Both the position numbers and the translations under genes were made by a program. From Rotaria macrura (taxonomy: Eukaryota > Rotifera > Eurotatoria > Philodinida > Philodinidae), in NCBI GenBank assembly GCA_900239685.1, contig OENT01000400.1, positions 59,181-123,180 on the forward strand: a DNA stretch of 64,000 bases, read 5' to 3'. The notes beneath the pieces are model-generated. The model was given only the letters and a program-made list of their open reading frames with translations. It did not search any database and had not been told where the DNA came from. Positions 24,312-52,629 of the stretch are shown here, one piece after another; position 1 is the first letter of the stretch; every line of letters starts with the position of its first letter.

Positions 24312-27300
24312 TATCTTGCTTTATCCTCTCGAAGCATCGGTTGTATCTGAAAATGTGTTTGCTACTAAATCAGAAGAGAGGGGGGGGGATAGCAGTTGCT
24401 AGAAGAATAAAATGGTCCATTCATTAATTAAATGGTTATAATAAGATAAAATTTCCAATAGCTTTTCTTTTATTTTCATGGTGGGGAATCAATGTGGAAA
24501 TACTACTGCAACTATATACCTGACAGCATTGATATAATTCTGTGAAACTGATAGTTTACACAAACGAATTGAACTCATCCATTTTTCTCTACATAACCAA
24601 TAGATCTATATGCATATGTCCATTGAACTATGAGACTTGTTGAAAACAAGTTAACTTTCGGGTTTCAATATGCTTTGTCATTCATGAATGAATCTTAATG
24701 AACAATGTTGAAAAGTAGAAAGAGGGCATCTGGAAGTATTCTTCAACGAGATGCATCCATTACTAAACAAAGCAGTCATCGATATTCTTGAAATCTTGGA
24801 GTTGTCAAACTTTTGATATCAATTATGTTCTTCTACTAATGATGAATCGCAGTACTTTCGATGTGATCAATGAGAGAATGGGCTCGTATTCGATAGAAGA
24901 AATAGGAGTATATCTGAAACCGTAGAGTTAATAGTATAGTTTCAAAGGTAGTAGATCGTTCCTTATCAAATATGGAACGAATTTAGTGTAAACTTACTTT
25001 TTAGGCAACGATGACCTCTTACCTGTTGTTCTTGCATGTGAGATTGAAAAGAAGTTTTTCTGAATAATACTCTTAGTATATATTTTTTCATTGGAATTTA
25101 AATCAAAACGAAATTTTCGTGCTTTTGAAGTGATTTTAATTCAATCTATGTTTTCGGGGATTTTCAACCATTTTAACATAACCGAGTGTCGATGTTACCA
25201 GACGAATACACAAGAAACATGTGTGAAGTAGAGAAATGAAACATCAGAAAACTTATATCATAAACTTAAACTTCATAAACGATGTTATCAAGATTTGATT
25301 TTGATTTTCAATTGATTTTTAAAGATCTCAAGATTATGGAAATAACTTTCGTATGCATCGCTATACTTTTTTATTTCAGTTTTCAACAAGAATGTTAACA
25401 AATCAAACTAGACAAGCAAACGTCAACATCACTTAACCTCATTGTGAAAGAACGTAGTTTAATAGAAAAACAAATGAAATAAATATTCTTTTTTCCGTTA
25501 CAAAAGCATTTTATCCAACAATAAACGAATAGCTATCAACATATATAAGTAGTGTTGTCAAAAGAAATATAAACTAAGATATGAAATTCTTATATGATTC
25601 AATTGCAAGACAAGAATTTTCAAGTACTATACAATAGAAATATAATTATAGGCATTAAAGTTACTTTTTTGCTCGGCGTCGCACGTCTCTACAAGATTTC
25701 TATGACATAGTTATTTATTGAGAAGTGCCAATCAAGTACTACAGAATTAGAGTAGAAATTAAAACTGAATAGAATGAATTGAAGAAATGAAAATGAAGCA
25801 ATACAGAAAGTAATTACTATATACATAAGTCACTAATTTTAACTGAACCCTACGAAACGTTCTTTTCATGATTTTGATCAACAACTGGTCAAGTACAGAT
25901 ATTTACATAGACAGAAACCAGCAAAATTACATGTATAGGTATACGTAGCTGTTTCTAGTTACTTACCCAAGCTTTTTTAAAATCCTAACTGTGAAGATTG
26001 AAGATATCTGTAATTGTTTTCAAAGCGATAACATTGCAGATTTCATCGAAGTAAAATCCTACTGATTCGGAGCAGCATTCACAGTCGTTATCTATGTACT
26101 ATGATACGGTCACCTTCTCGATCAACGAATAGATTATCTTTGGAACCAACCGTTGGTAAAATGATTGGTGATCAGTTAAAAATCATTCAAAAACAATAAT
26201 AGAACAATGGAAACAGGAAATAGTGTTTATGACTATCAACATATTTGGATCAAAATTTTTCGAAAATACAGTTGCTCATCGCTCGGGCATGTCTTTCTTT
26301 TTCATTTTAAGCACATGACATCTTTGATTTACATATCTTCTTGAGTTTTTTGTTCTACTAATAAAACCAATATATTAAAAGCAAAAATGAAGAATTTTTG
26401 GGTTTTATTCTGATGAAGTCTCATTGTTCATTGTACTTGTTTCTATTGAGCCGTCTGCTGTCTGAATTGCAGATTTTTTTATTTGCGGCATAAAACTAGA
26501 TAGCTATTGGAATTATTCATTTGATAATCACGATTGGTCAAATATCTAATGAAGGGGAGACGAACAGGAAGCTGTCGTGATTAATAAGATCTGTAGTCCG
26601 AGGGAGAAGGGTTAGAAATCTTACAAGATACAATGTCACTGAAATTTGAGTTCGTTCTCTTGAAATGAATGCTTTTACATATAAATAAAAGCATGGTAAA
26701 CCAGGAAACATCGATAACGAGTCATTTTTCACATTTAACAGGCTAAAACGTTTTGGAAAACTATCTCATGTTTTCCTTTGATGTCTTGTTTTTGATTTCT
26801 ATACATGACTTTCATATTCCCTACATAACTAGAGTCAATATTCGATAAAATGATACTGTAACTATTGTAACATCTATCGTATTTCTATAGTTGCCAATAG
26901 TATAACAATCATATTTATTTTCTATTGATATTATTCTAAAAGCACTGTGAGTGGGACATTAAAAACATAATAATAATAATACGATTGCGATGATATTCGA
27001 CGAAATTTCCTTTCCTTTTTGGTACCAAAGAAATTCGTTGAACGCATCTGTTTATTTCAGAGGTTAAACAAATGCATTACAATGAATTCCATAGAAACTT
27101 TTAGTTTATACTTCAAAAAATACTCGATCGTTTTACTATAATTTGAAGTCATCTATTCACAGTAGAAAATCTTGATAAGATACTGAACTGCTAACAAAAG
27201 AAATTTCCCATTGGATCGATGAAAACGTTGTTTATATATATTCTATGATAAATAACCATTTGAAATCATTATTTATACTTCATTACAAAGCACGCTTCAA

Positions 27301-28039
27301 TACATATAACACGAAAAAGAAGCACAGAAAAAAGTATGACATACTGTAAACCAACTAATTTGCAATTAGCGAATGGTCTATATTTGGTTTTCTTTCTTTT
27401 TAAATTTCGTAGTTTGAATTCATTCATGCACAGCGACATGAAAAAAAAATGCTTGGCTCTTAAAAGGAACGGATTTATTTTTAATATTTTAATGATATTT
27501 GCCTAATAAAGTGTTTGTCCAAGTTTATATCGATCTCGAATGATTGTATGTGAAGAAATTATTGCAAGTATCGATTATGTGAGAATTTTTTTTCGAAAAA
27601 CGAAAAGATAAACTTTTTGACCATAGCAAACACTTGTATCAAGATAGGTATGTACACATTGTAAAATACATTGACATTAAAATCATTCTCTTTCCCTTGA
27701 AGAGAACAGGCTTGGATCAATGTAAAAACATGTGACAAATTGACGTGGGCAAAAACAAAAAATACAGGAAAATCAGTAGAGCAGAGAGAACGAAAAAAAT
27801 CTTATATTTACATATCGCGGCGCTGATATTACTCAATAAAACATATTTTACACATTTTCGATAGTAAGAATACTTCCAAAGCGTACAATTATTTCTTCAT
27901 GTTGTTTTTCTGAATTTTAGTTATATATTTAAATACAAATGTATCCCATTGTTTATTAAACTATTATCATTTCAAGCAACGTACGAATAACGTCAATATA
28001 TATATACTGTGCTTCATTTATAAATAGATATACTGTACA

Positions 28040-43243
<15,204 letters not shown>

Positions 43244-46200
43244 ATCCGTGGGAATACAGCCACTTTTTGGAAAGTGTACTTTTTTTTCAATTTTTTCCTA
43301 CCTGTTGAAATATCATACGATTACACCTACTGTTAAAAAAGTCCCACATTCAATATTAAGAAATTCGATTTCTTCTCCGACTCAAATTATATTCGATGAC
43401 TTTTTTTCACAGATCGACTTATATATGAGCTCTGAAAACACTGAACATGCACATTTTCCACAATCTGAGGATTAGGGTTTTTGGACATGACACACTCTCC
43501 AGAGATACAAAAAAACTTCTTCACTTCTTCGCCAGATAATAAATGAATAAAATAGTGTCACAAATGAGTAGCAGTGGGATCTTTATTTTACGATCCGACG
43601 GAATCTTTCACCTACATTTCTCTTTGTCTCTGAATTTACAATAATGAAAAAGCTTGTTTTCATATAAGAATGCTTTTAAATTCTAATTTGAAGCTCTTTC
43701 AGAATATGATTTAAAAACGAAGAAGAAAAATTGTAATACATTGGAAAAGTGTTGGTACGGTTGAATTGTTGGAAATCGTAGCATGGCATACGTACTAGTG
43801 GTACATCTTTAGTTTTTCCTCTTTTCTTTTAAATCATACTCTGAAAGAGATTCAAATTAGAATTTGTAAACCTTCCTGGGTGACAACAAGTTTTTTCTTT
43901 ATGATAAAATCAGAGACATAGAGCAATGTGTGAAGAACTCTGTCGAGTCGTAGAATAAAAATCACACCGCCACTCAATTGTGACACATTTCAATTCATTT
44001 TTCATTTGGCGAAGAGGCAAAGAATTATTTTGTATAAGGCATAGAACTTTTGATTCACAGGTGTGATTTGGGAATCTTCCCGGGTTGTCATCAAAAACAA
44101 ATTGAAAAAACAAACACTTTCCACAAAAACTGGTTGAACCTCTCTCCAGATTCACCCTTCTAACTAATCATTATGAACATTTTAATTATTTATTTTTAAA
44201 ATCGTCGCACTTTCGTTTTTCATAACAGTTTTGTACATTTCCATTTTCATTAAAATCATTGTTTAAAATATATTCATCGTATTATTTGATAAAATATATG
44301 AAAGAAAATAGTTCTCAACTTTCGACGTGTTTTTTAAAGCTAAAATTGATGTTTCAGGTAATCATAATATTAATGATTGTGATCACGTGTCGTGATGAAT
44401 AGTTTTTGAATCATTTTCAATCATAGAAAAGCGATAAAAATCTATGAGTTTTGCCTTTTAAAAGGAGTAGATGTTCATCGAAATATTCTTTTGAAAGGTG
44501 AATTTTTCCTGAGAGAATCTAAAAATATATCAATTATTCGGGAAAATTTTCTCAATGGAACTAAAACATACGTTTCCATGTTGTCCCTATCAAAAAAAGC
44601 CTCCGAATACTCACAATTCTCTATAGTTAAAATGAATATTACGTAAAGTTCCATTTTCGAACTGATGAAAAACTATAGTCATCTACTACATTCTTCGAAC
44701 AACAAAGTAAATTATATGTTATCGGAAATTTGAGATATAAAATGCATTCATGATGAATATTCACTCATTATTTAAATATTCATCATATGCAATGGCTCCC
44801 GAATAAAGTCCGTCGTCATCATCATCATCATAAATTATCTCTTCGATCAGTGGTCACCGGTTTAAACTGACGAAGTCCATTTCTGATCGCCATTGTTACA
44901 CTTGAGTGATAAGAAATGTAGAAACGCGATGATTGCATTCATAAGTTGTGCTGTTACTCGAATGAAATGGAGCTGCACTGACGAAGTTGAAAGAATTGTT
45001 TATAATATCTTAAGAGTCTTGTTCCAGATTTTATTAAATTTTCTGAAACCACTAAGCCATGAATTTACTTTTATATTACAGTAGAGCTTCCCATGTGCTC
45101 CATAGTATACTTCGAAATCGTGCACACTCTCATTCTATGTATTTCATCCAGTCTGAAATTAGGTAGAACGAAAACCTGTGCTCGACGTTACATCATGTTC
45201 AGAGTAGTATAGAATTTATCGGAGACAGGTAAAAAATCGATTAGACTCTCTCTCTCTGACTGCTTTGTAATGAAGTTTCGAGTAGAGTCTAATTTTCTTG
45301 AACACACAGCATATCTACCGAAAACAGTACTTAAGAAATTCAATGTTCTAGAAGAAGCATTCCAACAGTCGGATAGTATCGTTTTATTTGTTAAGTTCTA
45401 TAAAACTGACGAAATGAGATTCGTATCCATTGTGTTGGAGTAGAATCGGCCCTTTTTGTCAGAATTTGCTGCAATCTAACTAATGACTCTAACCGACCTC
45501 TACTGTTAATTTAAAGTAGTTTTTAGTACTTAACTTAAAGTATAGTATTTAACCATCAGATCCGTCATCGATTCTTTCTCCCGAACTTCGATACGCGATT
45601 TCGTCGGCTAATCGAACTCATTCAATTGGGTGTTAAACAACGTCAATTAATGATGCTCTATTCGAAAAATACAACGACTAGAATAAAAACAATCCGATTG
45701 ATGTAATCAGCAATATTAGTAACAGCACATAACAGTAGATCTCTTCTCTGAAATAACAATTGCTAACTTTCTTACTTCAAGTACACGTTTATAAGAATGC
45801 TATCTAGTCTTAAAATGCAATAAAGAAAACAAAATGTTCAGAAATTTAATAAAATAATTCTAATACTCAATGTGTCGACAACGGAACTATGAAATGAAAT
45901 CGTAAAAATTTGAAAATCTCTGAAGCAAGCCTTCAAAAAAGAAAGTTTCAAATGTTTATGAAGAGTCAATAAGCATTTTGAACTTTTCAAGAATTCTTGT
46001 CATAGATTAAAAGAACATTTTTTCTAATGTACAAGAACCTTTGTGAACAAAATGTGGATTTATTTAATTTATACCTAGAATTTGAATATCATATGTATTT
46101 ATGCATGATGAAATCATCAGTACTTGAAACATCTTGTTGAATATTTAACATTTGTTGATTAGGTATTCTCATGATTCGATTGATGCATTCTGAGAAACCA

Positions 46201-46628
46201 ACATCAACAATATATATCATTCAGAGAGAAACTTTCTTTGTTTTGTGCTTCATGTATTTTGCTAATTGGTTATTAATTTTGCGAGTACCACAATATTGGA
46301 CATGTAAAAAAATGGATTATTTTTGCTGTCTTGCATTTCAATACATTAGTAAAAAACATATCATTCAAGCACGGATAATCGATGAGCATGACTACATCAA
46401 ATAATTAGTTGAGGCAGTATAGAAATCATCTTCCTATTTTATGAATCGATGTAGCTATTTTCTGTGATACTAATAAGGTTACAAGAAAAAAACTTGCTGA
46501 TAATTTTGGTCGTTGTTTGCTATTTACTACTATAGATTAGTGAACAAATGTCATGGAACCACATGAGTGTACCTCACACCTTGTATTTATTAGTAGTGAT
46601 TAACTTGCCTTACAACTAAGTAATACCG
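43244..46628. other. ferlin 3' flank and intergenic
   Basis: The ferlin 3' UTR with AATAAA at 43538-43543 and 43546-43551, then AT-rich DNA. Frames at 43910-44155, 44893-45084 and 46171-46404 are not protein-like enough to support. A CATCAT microsatellite lies at about 44815-44829. Confidence 0.4.
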
Positions 46629-46715
46629 ATGATTCATGAGCGTTGGAATGTTTGGCCAATTTATATTTATTTCTTAAATAGCACAGAACATGAAAAGTGT
46701 GATAAAAAAATCGCA

Positions 46716-47530
46716 AAACCCATGTCGCCTATTTTTTTGCAACTGCGCCGCAGTTACGCGCAGAGCCAATTTGACTCCGTAATTATGCGTAACTCCGCCG
46801 CATTCATTGTAGTGAAGGTCTCTATAAGAAACTACGCTTACTGCGACGTAGACCAACGTAACTGCGTCGTAGTGATCGCGTCGTACGATCCATTTTAAAC
46901 GTAACTGACCAATTATAAATGATTCTTCCTTATTTATAATTGGTCACTCTCGAGCACTAATACTTAGCCGCAGAAAATCAGTATAAATAGCAGTGCTCGT
47001 CACATTATCGTTCATAAATCATTTTACTTTAAACAGTAGAATACATGTTTATTTTTTTTTAAATTGTTTTCGATTTGAAATTTTTTAGTTGTTCAATTTT
47101 TGAAACTTTTTTTCTTAAATTATTTAACATTTGTTTAAAGAAATTTTTTTGATTTTTCTAGATATTTATTTTCCTTAATTTTTGAATTTTAAAATTCTTT
47201 TTAAGTTTTAGTTTTGTAAATTAATTTTTTTTTAAATTTTTTGTAAAAATTTTAAATCTGTAATTTTAATTTTTTGTATTTTTTGTACGGAACAAGTTTG
47301 TAAGCTCACAACAAAAATACAAATAAAATGATAACTTAATCTAAGTCATCTCTCGTATGTATTGCAACGCAAGTGTGACGCATAACTGCAATTAACTGGG
47401 ACGCACTTTTGCGTAACTGTGAATTTTTCGCCGTAACTACTTGTAACTGCGATTTTTTTATCCCAATTACGCATAACTACGTCGCAATTTTCTATGATTA
47501 CAGGTCACAGTGCGATCGCAGTTTCATCGT
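46716..47530. repeat. TAACTGCG-motif repeat block with AT-rich core
   Basis: Two GC-richer arms, 46716-46905 and 47355-47530, contain many variants of taactgcg/gcgtaact, mostly in the same orientation but also inverted (cgcagttacg at 46751). Between them lies a T-run-rich core (47045-47290). The left arm is followed by an inverted repeat, tgaccaattataaat with its complement at about 46905-46946 around an 11-nt loop. I found no matching outer ends. Probably a non-autonomous element or its remnant. Confidence 0.5.
46981..46989 (+). promoter_or_regulatory. TATA-box-like site in the repeat block
   Basis: TATAAATAG on the plus strand, followed by GC-richer sequence and then T-rich DNA. It matches the TATA consensus well and lies inside the repeat block, so if functional it would drive transcription through the element. 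No transcript-like coding sequence follows directly. Confidence 0.3.
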
Positions 47531-47531
47531 A

Positions 47532-48061
47532 ATGAAACACATGCGAAGTAAAGTACTCGTATCTGTATCATGTCTTTTATTATTATGTCATGTGTAGATA
47601 GATAAAAATTATCTTTAATAATATTGAGGAATTAATATCTGAACTTCGTGAGAATCCTAAGAGTCAACAGATATGCAGAAATGTTGATGGTTGCATCTTA
47701 GCATTTGAAAATCATTATGATCGTTATGAATCATTTTCTGTTCGCAACAAAAATCTTTCAACAAAATCACTCACAGACCTCTTTATGTAATACAATAAAA
47801 TAGCTGTTGCTCAATGACATCACTATTGTTTTTTATTCAATCTTTTATTACATGCAATTTCTCATCATTCTTTACTTATTTTTCGTTAGCGGTGAAATGG
47901 AAGTAATTCATACAGATTCGGATGAAATTTCACTACTATATACAATCTGTCATTGCCTCTCGACAATATATATCTTTTTCTTTCAGAGCAAAGGGGACGA
48001 GGAAGACACAAAATTTCTTTCTATATCCTTAAGCACTCCTTTTGTATTTCGCTGCATGTAG
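47532..48061 (+). CDS. possible small three-exon gene, unrecognised
   Basis: join(47532..47552, 47602..47786, 47890..48061), 378 nt, 125 aa, phases consistent with introns of 49 and 103 bp (donors gtactc and gtaata, acceptors gtagatag and tcgttag). The middle exon is clearly protein-like (NNIEELISELRENPKSQQIC, then LAFENHYDRYESFSVRN); the last begins GEMEVIHTDSDEISL, then a hydrophobic stretch, then SKGDEEDTK. The spacing in the middle exon is faintly like the last GAT-domain helix of TOM1-type proteins, but I do not assert that. The 5' end abuts the repeat block, so the true N-terminus may be elsewhere or lost. Confidence 0.35.
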
Positions 48062-49624
48062 AATTAACTTATTTTTACTACTATGTATCTTAACTAACGA
48101 AATTTCCTAGCCTTTTTACTTATAATTTTCATATTCAGATGGAATCTAAATGACTTGGATTTATCCCATTTTTAGAAAGTCTTGGGTTCATTCTCAATTA
48201 AAAAGAATAGTGAACATTAGTTCCACGAATCAATTTCTAGACAAACAATCGAGAAATCATTCCAATAGTACTTGTGAATTGATATTGACCTATAGTGCAC
48301 GTTTCTAAATATAAACACACTTTCCACTCAAAGCTGTGATTATAGGTAGCCAATATTTCAATGAAACAGTTCACTATACTTTCAAATTATTCAAGTTTAT
48401 TCGTTAGTTTTGTTCTTGGCAGAATTCGATGATTCCTCTCAAGAAAGTACAACTCAATCATTTTCGGGTGCTAACTTGAAATATTTCATAAAAATGCATT
48501 TTAATAAGATGAGTTTATTGCTAAATAACTTATGGCACTTATCATAACATCTTTTCTGAGAGCATCCATTTTGAAAAATATTATCAACGATGCTCAGTAC
48601 GTATGATTAATTACAGCGTAGCTGTATCAGGTAACATGTAACTGAAAAATCTACCACTATCATTACAATAGTGTATTCTCTGCGTTTAAATTGTATGATT
48701 GTTTAACTATGATGATTAGATTATAAGATCTTTCTAGCATAAAACTATTGTTTGGAATTTAATCCATATTAATTTTAGTTCATAATAAGAGCAAGAATAA
48801 TTTAGTAAGCATCGAATCCGAAGCAATAGACAAAAGGTGACTTTTTTCTAACGATGCATCACACTATTTGTTTGCACACAGTAAACAGAAGGAGGAGAAG
48901 TTTGAATCCTGAGTACAGATGTTGTTTCTCCTTTCATTGAATATTTTTATTGCCAATGAATCACGCACTACATTGTTCTTCCAAACGTTCGACGAGCATA
49001 AATGCATACATGCTGATGTCATGTGAATGGGTTCTTTTCATTCTAATCACATTAGTTTTATCCAACAGTATTTTTCTATAATTCTAATTTTCATAGTCGT
49101 CATTGATTTCTAACGAACTTGCATTTGTTAGATAAATTTCTATGCATTGAACTACTGTGCAATGTGGTCCGAATCAGATTTGTATGATAAAGAAGGTACA
49201 ATCGAGTAGGTGCGCTTATACGATCCTTATCAATATATCGTCATTGATTGTTTTAATATGACTTCGTGTGTCTGATTATCAGCTGCATACTTTTACATCA
49301 ATATGTATTATTTAAGCTTTAAATATTTCTGCCATGATTGATGACTCAGTCGACTGGAAAAAGCCCAACTGCCGACCGTTTTCAATGTTTTTTTTAATAA
49401 GAGTGCTTGAAATGTATGCATCTGAAAAAGAAAATACATGGAAATTTCTTCTGTGTCTTACGTTTATAAACGACGGAAAAGTTCTTTTCTTTCATTTTCA
49501 ACGCTTACAGAAACATTGCTCATTATCCAACCTAACAAATATCAATTAAGAAACATTTCTACTGACCAGACCCCATTTCTCTTTGTGCAAAACGAAAGTT
49601 ATACCATTCGAAAATATTCTTTAG
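48062..49624. other. intergenic / unresolved 5' part of the next gene
   Basis: AT-rich. The upstream exon or exons of the membrane protein at 49625 should be here, but none with a signal peptide and a matching donor could be found. The frames at 49334-49549 and 49438-49671 overlap each other and are not convincing. Confidence 0.3.
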
Positions 49625-49966
49625 CTAATGGGAGCCTCATCTTGCCATTATTCTGGATCACTTTCGTATAACAATGGCTGTACCTATACTTCAGACAGTC
49701 GGGCGCTTAATGCTGGTGCCATTGTTGGTATTGTAATTGGTTCAATAGTGGGTATTGCTATCTTAATTTTACTTGTGGCAGTAATTTATAAAATGCTAAA
49801 AAAACAAAAGAATCCGAATAAGAACTACCAAATGAATGTCCCTAGCATACCAATTGATATGAACTATCATCAACAGCCCATAGCAACATCTGATTCTTAC
49901 TATGCAGATAAACTACCTGAATATTATGGAGCAGTTTCACACGATATTCACCGACAAAATGTTTGA
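49625..49966 (+). CDS. last exon of a single-pass membrane protein
   Basis: Open after the acceptor attctttag at 49624 and ending TGA at 49966; AATAAA follows within about 20 bp. The encoded part starts in a short Cys-containing ectodomain (SSCHYSGSLSYNNGCTY), then one membrane helix (AGAIVGIVIGSIVGIAILIL), then a basic stop-transfer KMLKKQKNPNKN and a roughly 65-residue cytoplasmic tail rich in Tyr and Pro, with KLPEYYG as a possible WW-binding PY-like motif. The overall plan is like Shisa-type or small adaptor membrane proteins, but the cysteine pattern is too incomplete to assign. The N-terminal exon(s) and signal peptide were not found. Confidence 0.55.
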   Translation, partial: LMGASSCHYSGSLSYNNGCTYTSDSRALNAGAIVGIVIGSIVGIAILILLVAVIYKMLKKQKNPNKNYQMNVPSIPIDMNYHQQPIATSDSYYADKLPEYYGAVSHDIHRQNV

Positions 49967-50991
49967 CGCTTCTTTAAATAAATGGAAGATACGTAAAAAA
50001 AACATAAAAGATTGTATTCTGAATTACTTTTATGATAAGTAGCAAAAATTTGAATGCGTAAGAGTAAATAGAATCTGAAAACAGAAAAATTACAAAGGAA
50101 GCACAGGCTTGAGTCTATAAAATTTCTCTGAGTAGAAAGTTAATACTTTTTGCCTACATTTGGAATACTACTATTTTTCCAATTGTTTTCTCGACTGACA
50201 GGAAAATCGCAAGAGACAGCACAAGTTGCTTTCTCTGGAAGGTTGAAGGTCAGTCATATGAAATTTAGAAGTTATGCATAACGGTTAACCGAAATTAATT
50301 GAGCCCGAACAATCTGAATTCAGAGTGTGTTTCTGCAACTTTTGGAACCCCAGTTTTTCAGAAAAGGGAACTCTTGAGTTTTTTAGCAAGTAACGATATT
50401 ATACAAGGATCAACAGATGGCGATAGGATCACAAAATCTGAATCTGAGATGAGTGCTTCGACAATCTGCGCTTCCAGTTCTTCGTGAAATAAGAGTTCCT
50501 CAAGAAACTAATGATTGCTAATCAGCTGAAATGCGCCTTAAAAATCGTAAGAACGTATCCACAGATTATTCTTTTTTTAACCAAAATGATCAGTATCACA
50601 ATCTCTAAAAATAAGAATTTACGAATAAACTTTGGGATACGTTTCTATTTTTTGCGGTTGATGACTGATAGAAGTGTGCTGGAATAGGCCAAACTCCATG
50701 CTCAAGTAGATGATGCTACACTTGAAGTGTGCTAATAAGCTGCTACCACTTGAATAGAAACTTGCAAGTATCCTCTACCATCATGCAAAATATCAGATAA
50801 TTTGTTCATCACTCTGAAGAGATATACAGGTTTCTTTTTTAAGCTGATTGTTGATACAACCTGCACACTAATTTATTGTCTCGATTTGATAAACTTCACT
50901 ACAAATGGAAACGCTTAGAAAGAGCTGCATAAAATCGAAAGATATCCTTAAAGATTTGCCATTTATTCATCGAAAATTACATTCTAAGTAT
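49967..50991. other. intergenic
   Basis: A frame at 50299-50487 (no ATG, Ser-rich end) has somewhat protein-like composition but no splice or family support. Otherwise AT-rich and featureless. Confidence 0.3.
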
Positions 50992-51106
50992 AGGCGAGTC
51001 AACTCGGCACGTTACAAAGTCGACTCGTGCTCGCCGCGGTGTAGAAAATGCCGACTCGCCTCGTCTCGTGGCGGTGCGAGGCGAGGCGAGTAAACTTGGC
51101 GAGTTT
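50992..51106. repeat. GC-rich GGCGAG/GACTCG motif cluster
   Basis: A sharp 115-bp GC island in AT-rich DNA. It is made of overlapping copies of ggcgag, gactcg and their complements (ctcgcc, cgagtc) in both orientations, including gcgaggcgaggcgag. Probably an end or remnant of a motif-array element like those downstream. Confidence 0.5.
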
Positions 51107-52351
51107 CGGATCTCTGGTACATGTCTACTTTGAAGCAGTCTTCATATTGAAATGTTCTTATTAAGAATTTTTATTCGTTGAATTAGTTTTATGCTATAAT
51201 ATTTATTCTATTTTACTCTTGAGCCTCGGTCCCATCATATTTTCATCGTTAGTACTTTATGAATCAATTACTAGGACAGATTATAACTCAAGTAGTTAAG
51301 ACTAATCTTCGATAGTTGTTCTTGACTATTACTGAATATCAAAACAAGTTAGGAAGCTCTTCGATTTTGAGATTTGTATTGTGAATTTGGTAATCATTTA
51401 CACTTGGAAATACCGACTATTGACAGTTATTTTGTAAAGATAGGTATAGAAATAAAAAAGGAAAGTAATGAAATTTTACCCAACACGGTTGTTTCCTGCA
51501 AAAAACATAACAGATAGGTAGAAAAATCGAAATATGCTGAAGTTCACTACTGATTACTGCCGATATCATCACCCAAGTAAGCAAAAGATAAAGGAAGACT
51601 GCCGACATGTCTAGTCCGAAATGTCCGCGAAACCCGTCGGGTCTGGTCTGAAACGTCTTGTACATCGGTCAGGACTAGTCACCGTTTGGACAACTGTCCT
51701 TGAAACACGTCTTGACTAGACCAGAATGTCTTCGAACCCAGTCAAGTCTAGTCTATTTTGTCATTTTACACCGTCCACACTAATCAATGGACTAAAAGCA
51801 GCCGATGAAAGGTGGATTTGAACATGTCACCCGACAGTTTTCAAAAAATGACGGCCATCCTGACGGCAGACAAGGACACTGAGATACACGGACGTCAGTT
51901 TATATCGTCTAATCAACCGATTGACTCCGCGTCGTTCACTAGACAATGGAAAATTCATCGATGTCAAACGACTTCGAATAGTCTGAAATGCCCTAGTAGT
52001 CAGGACTAGTGCGAAGCGTCGTTTGCACGCGTTATGACAAGTCCTATTTTAAAGCGTACATCACCCATCCTAGTCTAAACTAGTCTGAAAAACTCTAAGT
52101 AATCCACTTCGTTTGCACTCAATTGCGCCACCTTTTCGTTTAAACTGATCAATAGGGGAAAGTAAAAGAAGCAAAATATGAGAAGAAAAGTTTTTCAATA
52201 TCTGTATCATTTCTTAAAAACAATCGGCTGATCATTAGATGCATTTAGAACATGGAGTAGATGGTAGAATAACAATCATTTCATTGTCTATCGTGTACTA
52301 AAACCCTCGTAGATTGATAATTAAGCATGATGTGTTATATTAAGGGGTCTA

Positions 52352-52629
52352 CGAAAATTGATCGAACGAAAATTGATCGAACGAAAATTGATCGTCGTAA
52401 ATTGGTCGATACGAAAATTAATCGAACGAAAATTGATCGTCGTAAATTGGTCGATACGAAAATTAATCGAACGAAAATTGATCGTCGTAAATTGGTCGAT
52501 ACGAAAATTAATCGAAACGAAAATTGGTCGAGAAATGACATTATTACACGTTTCTCGACCAATTTTCGTTTCGATTAATTTTCGTATCGACCAATTTAGC
52601 ACGATCAATTTTCGTTCGATCAATTTTCG
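52352..52629. repeat. foldback: 15/45-bp tandem repeats plus 79-bp inverted arm
   Basis: From 52352 the sequence is built of 15-bp units of the type acgaaaattgatcga, organised as a 45-bp higher-order unit (three 15-mers, middle one cgtaaattggtcgat) repeated about three times. At 52535 the array stops at a 15-nt spacer (52536-52550) and returns as an almost exact inverted copy, 52551-52629, pairing with 52457-52535 with about three mismatches. The single strand would make a hairpin with a roughly 79-bp stem. Frames of 60-100 aa in every register here are artefacts of the repeat. TTAA occurs just outside both sides (52340-52343 and 52641-52644), possibly a target duplication. Confidence 0.85.

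Larger units (their letters stand above)
22655..28039. other. long intergenic region
   Basis: About 5.4 kb between the orphan gene (-) and the ferlin gene (+), divergent, so both promoters should lie here. Mostly AT-rich without protein-like frames. Exceptions: two orphan frames listed separately at 23081-23341 and 24102-24311, and a G-run near 24382-24390. A TATAAATAG-like string at about 28019-28027 lies only about 15 bp before the ferlin ATG, too close to be its TATA box. Confidence 0.35.

Noticed and set aside
28019-28027. TATAAATAG as a TATA box for the ferlin gene
   Set aside because: It is only about 15 bp before the ATG, so transcription would start inside the coding region.
43910-44155. 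81-aa minus ORF near the ferlin 3' end
   Set aside because: No start context, splice partner or family resemblance. It lies in ferlin 3' flanking DNA.
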